Origin: Streptomyces xanthii
GTDB lineage: Bacteria > Actinomycetota > Actinomycetes > Streptomycetales > Streptomycetaceae
Length of the DNA: 64,000 bases
NCBI RefSeq assembly: GCF_014621695.1
Contig: NZ_CP061281.1
Span: 4,092,001-4,156,000 of the forward strand
Reading direction: 5' to 3'
Both the position numbers and the translations under genes were made by a program. The notes under the pieces are model-generated. The model was given only the letters and a program-made list of their open reading frames with translations. It ran no database searches and had not been told where the DNA came from. Position 1 is the stretch's first letter. The number at the start of each line of letters is the position of its first letter. Of this stretch, positions 7,107 through 15,268 are shown piece after piece.

Positions 7107-8621
7107 TCAGTCGTCGATGGCGGCTCCGAAGCGGGCGTTCTGGTACGGGGCGTGGAGGGAACCCGCACCGTAGGTCCAGGAGCCGGTCGCGGTGACGCCT
7201 CCCGATCCCGCGGAGAAGACCCAGATCACGCCGTCGTTCGTGTTCTCGCCCGGCGCCGCGGCGAGGAGCCCGAAGCGGCCGTCGTCGTTGGGGTCGGTGA
7301 ACGCGACCTGCGCGCCGAACTTGTCGCCCTTCTCGGCGGTGCCCGGCACGTTCGTGGAGTTCTGGTTGAAGTCCTTCACCCCGGTCGCGGTGAGACCGCC
7401 GGCGGACCCGCGCAGCACCCAGACCGCGCCCGCGTCGGCGACCGTGCCGATGTCCTCGCCGGACGCGCCGACGGCCAGGTCGGCGAAGCCGTCGCCGTTG
7501 GTGTCGCCGACGGAGAGGTCGCTGCCCCAGCCGTCGCCCTTCTCGGCGGTGCCGGGCACTCCGGTGGTGTTCTGCGTCCACCACTCGGGTTCGCCGTAGG
7601 GGCCGGTGGCCGAGCCGTAGTGGACGCCGACGAGGCCGCCGGTCATGGTCTCGCCGCCGTCGTCGGGGCTGTGGGGTTCGCCGGTGATCAGGTCGTCCTT
7701 GCCGTCGCCGTTGACGTCGCCGGAGGCCACGACGGGGCCGCCGCGCACGGCGAGGATGGGCAGCGGGTCGGCGTCGGAGGCGGTGCCGGGCAGGACGTAG
7801 GACCAGCCGTGGCCGGGCTCGGAGCCGACGGAGGTGCCGGAGACGACGAGGTCGGCGAAGCCGTTGGCGTCGTAGTCGCCGGTGGTCAGGGACTTGGGCT
7901 GGATGCCTTCCGGTTCGTCCTGGGCGGCGCGGGCGGCGGGCGCGTTCTGGGTGAAGTTGCGCCGTGAGTCGCGGGCGAGGTTCTTGCCGGTGGTGCGGGC
8001 GGCGGCGGGGGCCGTCTCGTAGCGGTAGATCGAGAGGCCGGCGTCGTCGAGGACGGCGAGGAGGTCGCCGGGGGTCGTGTCGGAGAAGCGTGCGGCGGCG
8101 AGCGCGGAGCCGAAGTGGCGTCCGGCGGCGAGCTCGTCGGACTGCAGCCAGGTGCTGTCGGCGCCGGTGAGGCCTCTGGGTGTGCCCCAGAAGACGACGC
8201 CGCCGCCGGAGTCGGCGAAGGAGGCGAGGTCCTCGCCGGGCGCGCCGACGATCGCGTCGTCGTAGCCGTCGCCGTCGAGGTCGCCGGTGGCGACGGCCTG
8301 GCCGAACGCGTCCCCGGTCTCGGCGCCGCCGGGCACCCCGGTGGTGTCCTGGCTGAACACCGCGGAGCGGGTGGTGCCCATGCCGCCGGAGCCGCCGTAC
8401 TGGACGGTGACGAGTCCGGCGCCGGTGTGCCCGCCGACGGTGGCGCCGGGCGCGCCGACGAGCACGTCGTCGTAGCCGTCGCCGTTGAAGTCGGTGTTGC
8501 GGTCGTTCGCGCGGGTCCCGCCGGGCGTGCCGGCGTACGCGGACGGGGCGGTGGCGATGAACATGCCGCCGAGAAGAAGGAATGACGCCGCTGCGAGGGC
8601 GGCCGAACGGTTCTTGCGCAC
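7107..8621 (-). CDS. Secreted FG-GAP repeat protein C
   Basis: 504 residues from GTG 8621, with AGGAG 8 bases upstream. A Sec signal peptide (RKNRSAALAAASFLLLGG) ends around residue 30 (SAYAG). About seven FG-GAP blades follow, with loops DFNGDGYDDVLVGAPG, GDLDGDGYDDAIVG, GDVNGDGKDDLITG and GDTNGDGFADLAVG. It resembles protein A in architecture and promoter type, so the two are likely co-regulated paralogues. No enzyme domain is evident. Probably a cell-surface or extracellular ligand-binding protein. Confidence 0.9.
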   Translation of the reverse strand: MRKNRSAALAAASFLLLGGMFIATAPSAYAGTPGGTRANDRNTDFNGDGYDDVLVGAPGATVGGHTGAGLVTVQYGGSGGMGTTRSAVFSQDTTGVPGGAETGDAFGQAVATGDLDGDGYDDAIVGAPGEDLASFADSGGGVVFWGTPRGLTGADSTWLQSDELAAGRHFGSALAAARFSDTTPGDLLAVLDDAGLSIYRYETAPAAARTTGKNLARDSRRNFTQNAPAARAAQDEPEGIQPKSLTTGDYDANGFADLVVSGTSVGSEPGHGWSYVLPGTASDADPLPILAVRGGPVVASGDVNGDGKDDLITGEPHSPDDGGETMTGGLVGVHYGSATGPYGEPEWWTQNTTGVPGTAEKGDGWGSDLSVGDTNGDGFADLAVGASGEDIGTVADAGAVWVLRGSAGGLTATGVKDFNQNSTNVPGTAEKGDKFGAQVAFTDPNDDGRFGLLAAAPGENTNDGVIWVFSAGSGGVTATGSWTYGAGSLHAPYQNARFGAAIDD

Positions 8622-8703
8622 GTGCGGCTCCTGGGCTGACGGAGGGCCGGGCAGCGCGGGGGGACGGCCGGAAAGGGCCCGTTCCTTTTCCGACATACCG
8701 TTT

Positions 8704-8731
8704 GACACGGGATCAACCGGAAGGGTTGTAC
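8704..8731 (-). promoter_or_regulatory. ECF-sigma-like promoter motif, site 2
   Basis: Minus strand GTACAACC, then 17 bases, then GTC, the same layout as at 5628-5655. The next three bases CTT also match that site. The predicted leader to GTG 8621 is about 75 nt. Confidence 0.6.
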
Positions 8732-8760
8732 GGCTCTTACAGCGGCTTTCTTACGACAGA

Positions 8761-8792
8761 GAGGGCACCCCGTGAATTCACGGGATGCCCTC
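8761..8792 (-). terminator. Terminator of the Fe-S reductase gene
   Basis: 16-bp arms beginning GAGGGCA with a single C/A mismatch, centred on GAATTC. It lies 50 bp after the stop of the minus-strand Fe-S reductase. Confidence 0.6.
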
Positions 8793-8842
8793 GATGTCGT
8801 ACGGGAGTCCGCCTCAGAGGCTGATGTCTCCCGAGTGGCGGC

Positions 8843-11125
8843 CTACTTGACCGGCTCCGGCTCCGGCGCGTCCTCGGTCTCCGTCTCGCCCGCCGGGTCG
8901 GCCGGCGTCTTGACGGAGTCGAGGAGCAGCTGGGCCACGTCCACGACCTGGATGGACTCCTTGGCCTTGCCGTCGTTCTTCTTGCCGTTGACCGAGTCGG
9001 TCAGCATGACGAGGCAGAACGGGCAGGCGGTGGAGACGATGTCCGGGTTGAGGGACAGGGCCTCGTCGACGCGCTCGTTGTTGATGCGCTTGCCGATGCG
9101 CTCTTCCATCCACATGCGGGCGCCGCCGGCGCCGCAGCAGAAGCCGCGCTCCTTGTGGCGGTGCATCTCCTCGTTGCGCAGGCCCGGGACCTTGCCGATG
9201 ATCTCGCGCGGGGGCGTGTAGATCTTGTTGTGGCGGCCCAGGTAGCAGGGGTCGTGGTACGTGATGATGCCCTCGACCGGGGTCACGGGGATCAGCTTGC
9301 CCTCGTCCACCAGGTGCTGGAGCAGCTGGGTGTGGTGGATGACCTCGTAGTCGCCGCCGATCTGCGGGTACTCGTTGCCGATCGTGTTGAGGCAGTGCGG
9401 GCAGGTGGCGACGATCTTCTTGGCGGTGCGGGGCTTCTTGGACTCCTCCGTCACCTTGCCGTCGTCGTCGTACTCCTCGCCGAAGGCCATGTTGAGCGCC
9501 ATGACGTTCTCCTGGCCGAGCTGCTGGAACAGCGGCTCGTTGCCCAGGCGGCGGGCGGAGTCACCGGTGCACTTCTCGTCGCCGCCCATGATCGCGAACT
9601 TGACGCCCGCGATGTTGAGCAGCTCGGCGAAGGCCTTGGTGGTCTTCTTGGCGCGGTCCTCGAGGGCGCCGGCGCAGCCGACCCAGTAGAGGTACTCGAC
9701 CTCGGTGAGGTCCTCGATGTCCTTGCCGACGACCGGCACCTCGAAGTCGAGCTCCTTGAGCCACTCCAGGCGCTGCTTCTTGGCGAGGCCCCAGGGGTTG
9801 CCCTTCTTCTCCAGGTTCTTGAGCATCGTGCCCGCCTCGGACGGGAACGCGGACTCGATCATCACCTGGTAGCGGCGCATGTCGACGATGTGGTCGATGT
9901 GCTCGATGTCGACCGGGCACTGCTCGACGCAGGCGCCGCAGGTGGTGCAGGACCACAGGACGTCGGGGTCGATGACGCCGTTCTCCTCGGCGGTGCCGAT
10001 GAGGGGGCGCTCGGCCTCGGCGAGGGCGGCCGCGGGAACGTCCTTGAGCTGCTCCTCGGTGGCCTTCTCCTCGCCCTCCATGGTCTTGCCGCCACCCGCG
10101 AGCAGGTAGGGCGCCTTGGCGTGGGCGTGGTCGCGCAGCGACATGATGAGGAGCTTCGGGGAGAGCGGCTTGCCCGTGTTCCAGGCGGGGCACTGCGACT
10201 GGCAGCGGCCGCACTCGGTGCAGGTGGAGAAGTCGAGCAGGCCCTTCCAGGAGAAGTGCTCGATCTGCGAGACGCCGTAGACGTCGTCGTCCGAGGGGTC
10301 CTCGAAGTCGATCGGCTCGCCCTTGGAGGTCATCGGGAGCAGCTCGCCGAGCGAGGTGTCGCCCTTGGCGTCGCGCTTGAACCAGATGTTCGGGAAGGCC
10401 AGGAAGCGGTGCCAGGCGACACCCATGTCGGTCTTCAGGGCGACCGTGATCATCCAGATGAAGGAGGTCGCGATCTTCAGACCGGCGAAGAAGTAGGTGA
10501 GGTTCTGGAGCGTGGAGACGTCCAGGCCCTCCAGCGCGTTCACGACGGGGTACGAGATGAAGAACGACGCCTCGTAGCTGTCGACGTGGTGCTGGGCGCC
10601 TTCGAGGGCGTGCAGCATGAAGATGCAGACGCCGACGATGAGGATGACGGCCTCGACGAAGTACGCCTGGCCGAAGTTGGAGCCGGCGAAGCGGGACTTG
10701 CGGCCCGGCTTGCGCGGGTGGGACAGCTGGCGGATCGCGATGAGGACGACGATGCCCAGGACCGTCATGGTGCCGATGAACTCGACGAAGACGTTGTAGG
10801 GCGCCCACTCACCGATGATCGGCAGCAGCCAGTCCGCCTGGAACAGCTGGCCGATGGCGTTGACGATCGTCAGCAGCAGGGAGAAGAAGCCCACCGCCAC
10901 GAACCAGTGCGCGACACCGACGACGCCCCAGCGGTTCATGCGGGTGTGGCCGAGGAACTCCCTGGCCACGGTGAGGGTGCGCTGTGCGGGATCGTCCGTG
11001 CGGGTGCCCTTGGGCACGTTCTGGCCGAGCCGCATGAAGTTGTAGATCTGCAGGAGAGCACGGACGAACAGCGCCGCGCCCACCACGATCAGAACCAGCG
11101 ACACGATGATCGCGGCGAGTTGCAT
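8843..11125 (-). CDS. Membrane-bound heterodisulfide-reductase-like (Fe-S)-binding oxidoreductase
   Basis: 760 residues from ATG 11125 (GAGGAG ribosome site 6-7 bases upstream). The first about 270 residues contain some six membrane helices. Two ferredoxin-type [4Fe-4S] motifs follow, CTECGRCQSQCP near residue 301 and CTTCGACVEQCP near 395, then two CCG domains with VGCAGALED, CPHC, HDPCYLGRH and GFCCGAGG. This layout matches the actinobacterial (Fe-S)-binding / EtfQO-like oxidoreductases that pass electrons from flavoproteins (for example ETF in fatty-acid oxidation) to membrane quinone. The electron donor is inferred, not shown. An operator-like palindrome precedes it. The last 40 residues are acidic and disordered. 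Confidence 0.88.
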   Translation of the reverse strand: MQLAAIIVSLVLIVVGAALFVRALLQIYNFMRLGQNVPKGTRTDDPAQRTLTVAREFLGHTRMNRWGVVGVAHWFVAVGFFSLLLTIVNAIGQLFQADWLLPIIGEWAPYNVFVEFIGTMTVLGIVVLIAIRQLSHPRKPGRKSRFAGSNFGQAYFVEAVILIVGVCIFMLHALEGAQHHVDSYEASFFISYPVVNALEGLDVSTLQNLTYFFAGLKIATSFIWMITVALKTDMGVAWHRFLAFPNIWFKRDAKGDTSLGELLPMTSKGEPIDFEDPSDDDVYGVSQIEHFSWKGLLDFSTCTECGRCQSQCPAWNTGKPLSPKLLIMSLRDHAHAKAPYLLAGGGKTMEGEEKATEEQLKDVPAAALAEAERPLIGTAEENGVIDPDVLWSCTTCGACVEQCPVDIEHIDHIVDMRRYQVMIESAFPSEAGTMLKNLEKKGNPWGLAKKQRLEWLKELDFEVPVVGKDIEDLTEVEYLYWVGCAGALEDRAKKTTKAFAELLNIAGVKFAIMGGDEKCTGDSARRLGNEPLFQQLGQENVMALNMAFGEEYDDDGKVTEESKKPRTAKKIVATCPHCLNTIGNEYPQIGGDYEVIHHTQLLQHLVDEGKLIPVTPVEGIITYHDPCYLGRHNKIYTPPREIIGKVPGLRNEEMHRHKERGFCCGAGGARMWMEERIGKRINNERVDEALSLNPDIVSTACPFCLVMLTDSVNGKKNDGKAKESIQVVDVAQLLLDSVKTPADPAGETETEDAPEPEPVK

Positions 11126-11177
11126 TGGGGGCTCCTCGGGCCTGCGAGGGGAGGTCTCGTTGTTGACCGACGATTGA

Positions 11178-11191
11178 TTACTAAGCGGTAA
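11178..11191. promoter_or_regulatory. TTAC-N6-GTAA operator-like palindrome
   Basis: TTAC-TAAGCG-GTAA lies 53 bp upstream of the Fe-S reductase start. Sites of the TTAC...GTAA shape are bound by TetR-type regulators of lipid metabolism in actinobacteria, which would suit an ETF-linked reductase. The regulator itself is not in the window. Confidence 0.4.
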
Positions 11192-11424
11192 CTTATGCAG
11201 TCCGTCTGAGACTACCCACTTACCCGGTCGCAATGTAGTCGCCAGGGTCGTGATCTGTGTCGCTGAGGTATCACTCAGTGGGCCCGATGGCGGGCTCGGG
11301 CTGCGCCGCGCGGTAGATCGTGTTATTCGCCCCATATTTGGACATAACGGATTACCTTAAGTCGGTATCCGGACGGGCGAGCCCCCCGGTGTCATCCCGA
11401 TACCGCAATCAGTCGAGGGGCCCG

Positions 11425-12423
11425 ATGGACGCGCTCACCTACCTGGTCACCGGCGGCGCGGGCTTCATCGGCTCGCATCTGACGGACGCCCTCCTCGACC
11501 GGGGCCACACCGTCGTCGTGCTCGACGACCTCTCCACCGGCGACCGCGCCAACCTCGACCGCGCCTGGCCGCAGCGCGGACTGCGCTTCGTACGCGGCTG
11601 CGTCCTCGACGACCGGCTCGTCGACGAGCTCACCGGCCGCTGCGACGTCGTCGTCCACCTCGCCGCCACCGTCGGCGCCCGCGTCGCCGCCCGCCCCCTC
11701 GACTCCTTCACCGCGAACGTGCGCGGCACCGAGACCGTCGTCGCCGCCGCCCTGCGCCACCGCCGCCGGCTGCTGCTCGCCTCCACCTCCGAGATCTACG
11801 GGAAGAACGGCGCGGGCCCGCTCGCCGAGACCGACGACCGGATCCTCGGCCAGACCACCGTCGCCCGCTGGTCGCACTCCACCGCCAAGGCCGTCGACGA
11901 GATCCTCGCCCTCGGCCACCACCGCGAGCACGGACTGCCCGTCACCGTCGCCCGCCTGTTCAACACCGCCGGGCCGCGCCAGGCGCCCGGCTGCGGCGCC
12001 GTCGTGCCCACCTTCGCCGCGCAGGCGCTCGCCGGCCGGCCCCTCACCGTCCACGGCGACGGCACCCAGCGACGCTGCCTTGCCCACGTCGACGACGTCA
12101 CCGACGCGCTGCTGCGGCTCCTGGACCACCCCGGCGCCGTCGGCGAGGTCGTCAACGTCGGCTGCGGCGAGCCGACCGCCGTCGCCGACCTCGCGGGCCT
12201 CGTCGTCGAGCGCGCCGGCTCCCCGTCCGCGCTCCGCTTCGTCCCCCACGACACCGGTGCGCCCGGCGGCGAGGACCCGACCCGGATCCCCGACACCGGC
12301 AAACTGCGCGCACTCACCGGCTGGCGGCCCCGCCGCACCCTCGACGACATCGTCGACGCGGCCCTGGCCGACGCGGCCGCCCGCCGGCCCGCCGCACCGC
12401 TCGCCGCCGCGGCCCGGGGCTGA
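11425..12423 (+). CDS. NAD-dependent epimerase/dehydratase, catalytic Tyr replaced by His
   Basis: 332 residues from ATG 11425 with GAGGGG upstream. It is an extended short-chain dehydrogenase of the UDP-glucose 4-epimerase/dTDP-glucose dehydratase type. The dinucleotide loop TGGAGFIGS is at residues 9-17, and substrate-site STSEIYGKN is near 117. In the catalytic YxxxK motif the tyrosine is histidine: residue 151 is CAC (11875-11877) in SHSTAK, with Lys155 kept. That should cripple classic epimerase chemistry, so the enzyme may be inactive or altered. It heads a compact set of glycan genes separated by 0-1 bp or short overlaps. Likely substrate class: nucleotide sugars. Confidence 0.85.
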   Translation: MDALTYLVTGGAGFIGSHLTDALLDRGHTVVVLDDLSTGDRANLDRAWPQRGLRFVRGCVLDDRLVDELTGRCDVVVHLAATVGARVAARPLDSFTANVRGTETVVAAALRHRRRLLLASTSEIYGKNGAGPLAETDDRILGQTTVARWSHSTAKAVDEILALGHHREHGLPVTVARLFNTAGPRQAPGCGAVVPTFAAQALAGRPLTVHGDGTQRRCLAHVDDVTDALLRLLDHPGAVGEVVNVGCGEPTAVADLAGLVVERAGSPSALRFVPHDTGAPGGEDPTRIPDTGKLRALTGWRPRRTLDDIVDAALADAAARRPAAPLAAAARG

Positions 12424-12424
12424 C

Positions 12425-13408
12425 GTGCTGTACGGGACCGCCGCCGCGTCGGCCGCACTGCTGCTCACCACCCTGCTGACCGCCGCCCTGCGCCCCCTCG
12501 CGCTCGGCCGGCGCCGCCGCCGGGGCGTCGCCCTGCGCGGCGCGCCGCGCGTCGGCGGCCTCGCCCTGCTCACCGTCACCGGGGCGGTCGCCGCCGCCGG
12601 AGCCCTGACCGGCGCCGTGCCGCTCGACCCCGCCACGACCGCGCTGCTCACCGGCGCCACCGTCGTCGGCCTGCTCGGGCTCGCCGACGGGCTGCGGCCC
12701 GGCGGACTCGACGCACGGGTGCGGATCGCCGCCGAGGCCGCGGCCGCCACCGTCGTCGTCCACCTGGCCGGGCTCGGGCTGCTCACCGGGGCCCTCGCCG
12801 TCCTGTGGATCGTCTTCGTCACCCACGCCTTCCGGCAGCTCGACACCTCCGAGGGCGTCATGGGCACCGTCGGCGTCGTCACCGCGCTCGGCCTGTGCGT
12901 GTGCGCGGGCGCCGAAGGGCTCGGCGCGCTCGCGGTGCTCCTCGCGCTGCTCGCCGCCGCGCTCACCGGGCACCTGATGCACGCCTGGCACCCGGCGCGG
13001 GCCCGGGCCGGCGGCTGCGGCGCGCTCTACACGGGGTTCCTCGTCGCGGGCGCCGCGCTCCTGGTCAACGCGGAGCACACCGCGCCCGAACCGGCCGCCT
13101 CGATGTTCGCGCTCACCGCCCTGCCCGCCGCCGACGCCGTGCTCGCCCTGGTGACCCGGCGCCGGGCCCGCCGCCCCGCGCACCTCGCGCACCGGCTGCG
13201 CCGGCTCGGCCTGACCGCGCCCGGCGCGGCCGTCGCCCTGGGCGTCGCGACCGCGCTCACCACCGTCGTCGGCGTGCTGCTGCACCGGGGCGCGCTCGGT
13301 CCCGAGGCCGTGTGGTGGCCGGCCGCCGCACTCGCCCTCGCCGTGCTCCTCGCGCTGCGCGACACGAAGGCTTCCGAGGCGGTACGAACCGAAGGGGTAC
13401 GCACATGA
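12425..13408 (+). CDS. Degenerate WecA/MraY-like polyprenyl-phosphate sugar-1-phosphate transferase
   Basis: 327 residues from GTG 12425, one base after the epimerase stop. About ten hydrophobic segments are present. The order of conserved pieces follows the MraY/WecA family: GAPRVGGLAL near residue 40, GLADGLRPGGLDARVRIAAE near 85, and THAFRQLDTSEGV near 137. The usual Asp-Asp pair of the second motif reads AD-G, and the NAxNxxDGxDG loop has become THAFRQLDTSEG. Several metal and substrate residues are therefore missing and activity is doubtful. The next gene overlaps by ATGA. Confidence 0.65.
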   Translation: MLYGTAAASAALLLTTLLTAALRPLALGRRRRRGVALRGAPRVGGLALLTVTGAVAAAGALTGAVPLDPATTALLTGATVVGLLGLADGLRPGGLDARVRIAAEAAAATVVVHLAGLGLLTGALAVLWIVFVTHAFRQLDTSEGVMGTVGVVTALGLCVCAGAEGLGALAVLLALLAAALTGHLMHAWHPARARAGGCGALYTGFLVAGAALLVNAEHTAPEPAASMFALTALPAADAVLALVTRRRARRPAHLAHRLRRLGLTAPGAAVALGVATALTTVVGVLLHRGALGPEAVWWPAAALALAVLLALRDTKASEAVRTEGVRT

Positions 13409-13821
13409 GGACGTTCGGCGGGGCACGGGACCTGGTGCGCCGGCTGGTCCAGGACGAGATCGACCTGGTGCTGGACTCCGGCGCCCACGACGGCGGCTTC
13501 GGACGCGCCCTGCGCCGGGCGGGCTACCGCGGCCGCATCGTCTCCTTCGAGCCCTTCGGCGGCCCCCGCGCCGGGGTCCGCAGGGCCGCCTCCCGCGACA
13601 CGGCCTGGCAGGTGCTCCCGTACGCCCTCGGCGACCGCGACACCCGCTGGACCCGCCGCCTCGACGGCATGTGGGAAGAGGTCGTCGCCCCCGGCGAACG
13701 CGTCCTCCTCCAGGTCGACCGCCACCCCGAACTCCCCCAGATCCTCGCCGGAGCGGGCCCCTTCGAGGAGGACCTGACCCTGGTACGGACCGGGGTCGCG
13801 GGAGAGGCGGCGTTCGCATGA
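13405..13821 (+). CDS. Compact FkbM-family methyltransferase-like protein (138 aa)
   Basis: Starts at ATG 13405 inside the ATGA overlap with the preceding gene. FkbM methyltransferases use SAM to O-methylate sugars or polyketides and are usually about 230-280 residues; this one has 138. The N-terminal SAM signature is kept (DLVLDSGAHDGGFGRAL, then GRIVSFEPFGG), and so is the C-terminal block with LLQVDRHPELPQILAGAG. The middle that normally joins them is absent. The gene is therefore an internally shortened version, either functional and minimal or decayed. Its stop overlaps a following ATG (ATGA). Confidence 0.6.
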   Translation: MRTFGGARDLVRRLVQDEIDLVLDSGAHDGGFGRALRRAGYRGRIVSFEPFGGPRAGVRRAASRDTAWQVLPYALGDRDTRWTRRLDGMWEEVVAPGERVLLQVDRHPELPQILAGAGPFEEDLTLVRTGVAGEAAFA

Positions 13822-14006
13822 CGGATCCCTCGGCGGGTGCGCGGGTGGTGGTCCGTCGCGCAGGCGGGGGTTTCGGTGCGGGGCGGGTGCTTGTGTGGGG
13901 CTTTCGGCGGTCGGGTGGGTTCCGGTGCCCGGGTGGCTCCCGGTTCTTCGGAGCGGTCCTCGTGCCCGTGCGGGCCGTGGGCCCGGGAGAGGCGGTGGTC
14001 GCGTGA
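13818..14006 (+). CDS. Small coupled ORF of unknown function (62 aa), uncertain
   Basis: ATGA overlap with the FkbM-like gene at 13818 and GTGA overlap with the glycosyltransferase at 14003 would couple all three in translation. The peptide is rich in Gly, Arg and Val and matches nothing I recognise. Third-position GC is lower than in its neighbours. It may be a real small gene, a relay that keeps ribosomes moving, or the eroded remnant of a longer gene. Confidence 0.3.
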   Translation: MTDPSAGARVVVRRAGGGFGAGRVLVWGFRRSGGFRCPGGSRFFGAVLVPVRAVGPGEAVVA

Positions 14007-15076
14007 GGATCGCGCTGGTGCACGGGTTCCACGGGCCGGGCGGGCCCGGTGGGGAGAACGCCGCCGTGCTCGACCAGGCCGCCGCGCTCGTCCGCGCCGG
14101 GCACGACGTGCACCTCGTCGTCACCGCCGCGGGCGGACCGCTGCACGCGGCGCCGCGACGCCGCGCACCCTGCCCGGTCACCGTCGTCACCGGGCAGGGC
14201 CGCGGCCCGCTGAGCGCGCTGCGGGCCCTCGCCCCCGACGTCACCCACATCCACCACGCCCCGCCCGGCGCCGGACGCGCCTGGGCCGCCGACTGGACCG
14301 GCCCGCTCGTCGCCACCCTGCGCGACACCCGCCCCCAGGGCGGCGCCGGCGGCGTCCTGCACCGGCTCGCCGCGCTGCCGCAGGCCCGCGCCGCCCGCGC
14401 CGACCGCGACCCGCTGCTGCGCCGCGCCGACCGGCTCGTCGTCCGCTCCGAACCGGCCCGCGACCAGTACCTGCGCGCCGGGGTGCCGCTGCGGCGCCTC
14501 GCCCTGATCCCCGACTTCGCGCCCGCCGTGCCGACCGTGCCGGACGCCCCCGAAGGGCCCTGGACCTACGTGGGCCGGCTCGCCCCGGAGACCGGGATCC
14601 TCGACCTGCTGCGCCGCTGGCCCGAGGGCCGGCGTCTCGACGTGCTCGGCGCGGGGCCGCTCGAAGGGGCCTGCCGCGCCGCGGCCCCCGCCTCCGTACG
14701 GTTCTCGGGGCCCGTCGGGCGGGGCGGGCTGCGGGCCGGGCTCGTGGGGCGGCGCGGGCTCGTCGTGCCCGGGCGCGGGGCGCAGGACCTGCCCGTCTGT
14801 TACGCGGAGGCGCTGGCCGCGGGGGTGCCCGTGCTGGCCGTGGGGGGTGCGGCGGTGCCGCGGGCCGTCCGGGCCGAGGGGACGGGGACGGTGGCCTCCT
14901 GGGCGGCTCCGCTGGGCTCCGCCCTGGACGTGGCCGAGCGCCTGTTCCCGGGATTGTCCGCGCACTGCCGCGCCGTCCACAGCGAGTCCTACGCGCCCGA
15001 GCCCTGGATCGACCGGGTGGCCCATGTGTACGCCGCCGCCGTCCAGCACGGTCCTTCTGGTCTCGTACGCGGCTAG
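14003..15076 (+). CDS. Glycosyltransferase family 4 (GT-B) protein
   Basis: 357 residues from GTG 14003, overlapping the small ORF by GTGA. The N-terminal domain opens with RIALVHGFHGPGGPGGENAAV, the usual glycine-rich acceptor loop of GT4 enzymes. The C-terminal domain carries TYVGRLAPETGILDLL and DLPVCYAEALAAGVPVLAVGG, the nucleotide-sugar binding and EAxAxGxPV region. It should transfer a sugar from a nucleotide donor to a surface glycan precursor. It is the last gene of the plus-strand glycan set, and a dispersed repeat element follows it. Donor and acceptor are unknown. Confidence 0.85.
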   Translation: MRIALVHGFHGPGGPGGENAAVLDQAAALVRAGHDVHLVVTAAGGPLHAAPRRRAPCPVTVVTGQGRGPLSALRALAPDVTHIHHAPPGAGRAWAADWTGPLVATLRDTRPQGGAGGVLHRLAALPQARAARADRDPLLRRADRLVVRSEPARDQYLRAGVPLRRLALIPDFAPAVPTVPDAPEGPWTYVGRLAPETGILDLLRRWPEGRRLDVLGAGPLEGACRAAAPASVRFSGPVGRGGLRAGLVGRRGLVVPGRGAQDLPVCYAEALAAGVPVLAVGGAAVPRAVRAEGTGTVASWAAPLGSALDVAERLFPGLSAHCRAVHSESYAPEPWIDRVAHVYAAAVQHGPSGLVRG

Positions 15077-15078
15077 GG

Positions 15079-15250
15079 GTGGGTGGGGCTTGGTCGCGCC
15101 CCGCGGCGGAGCCGCTGATCGGACACAGCCCCGCGCCCCTGAAATGCAGACCCTTCGGGTCGCATTCCCCCGAGGCGCAAGCGCCCGATGAGATCGCGCA
15201 CGAAGTGCGCATCTCAGGGGCGCGGGGAACTGCGCGACCAGCCCCCACCA
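15079..15250. repeat. Dispersed composite inverted-repeat element, copy 1
   Basis: The ends are inverted copies of GGTGGGGGCTGGTCGCGC and GCGCGACCAGCCCCCACC (with one gap at the left). Inside are blocks shared with the other copies: CCGCGGCGGAGCCGCTGAT, GACACAGCCCCGCGCCCC, AAATGCAGACCC...GGGTCGCATT and GGGGCGCGGGGAACTGCGCG. It lies between convergent glycosyltransferase genes and may act as a terminator for both. Confidence 0.75.
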
Positions 15251-15268
15251 GCCCGCACCCGGCAACGC

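Noticed and set aside
12314..15265. A 983-codon open frame on the minus strand across the glycan cluster
   Set aside because: It is antisense to five genes with clear families; such long frames arise from high GC3 and the sequence is low-complexity Arg/Gly/Pro.
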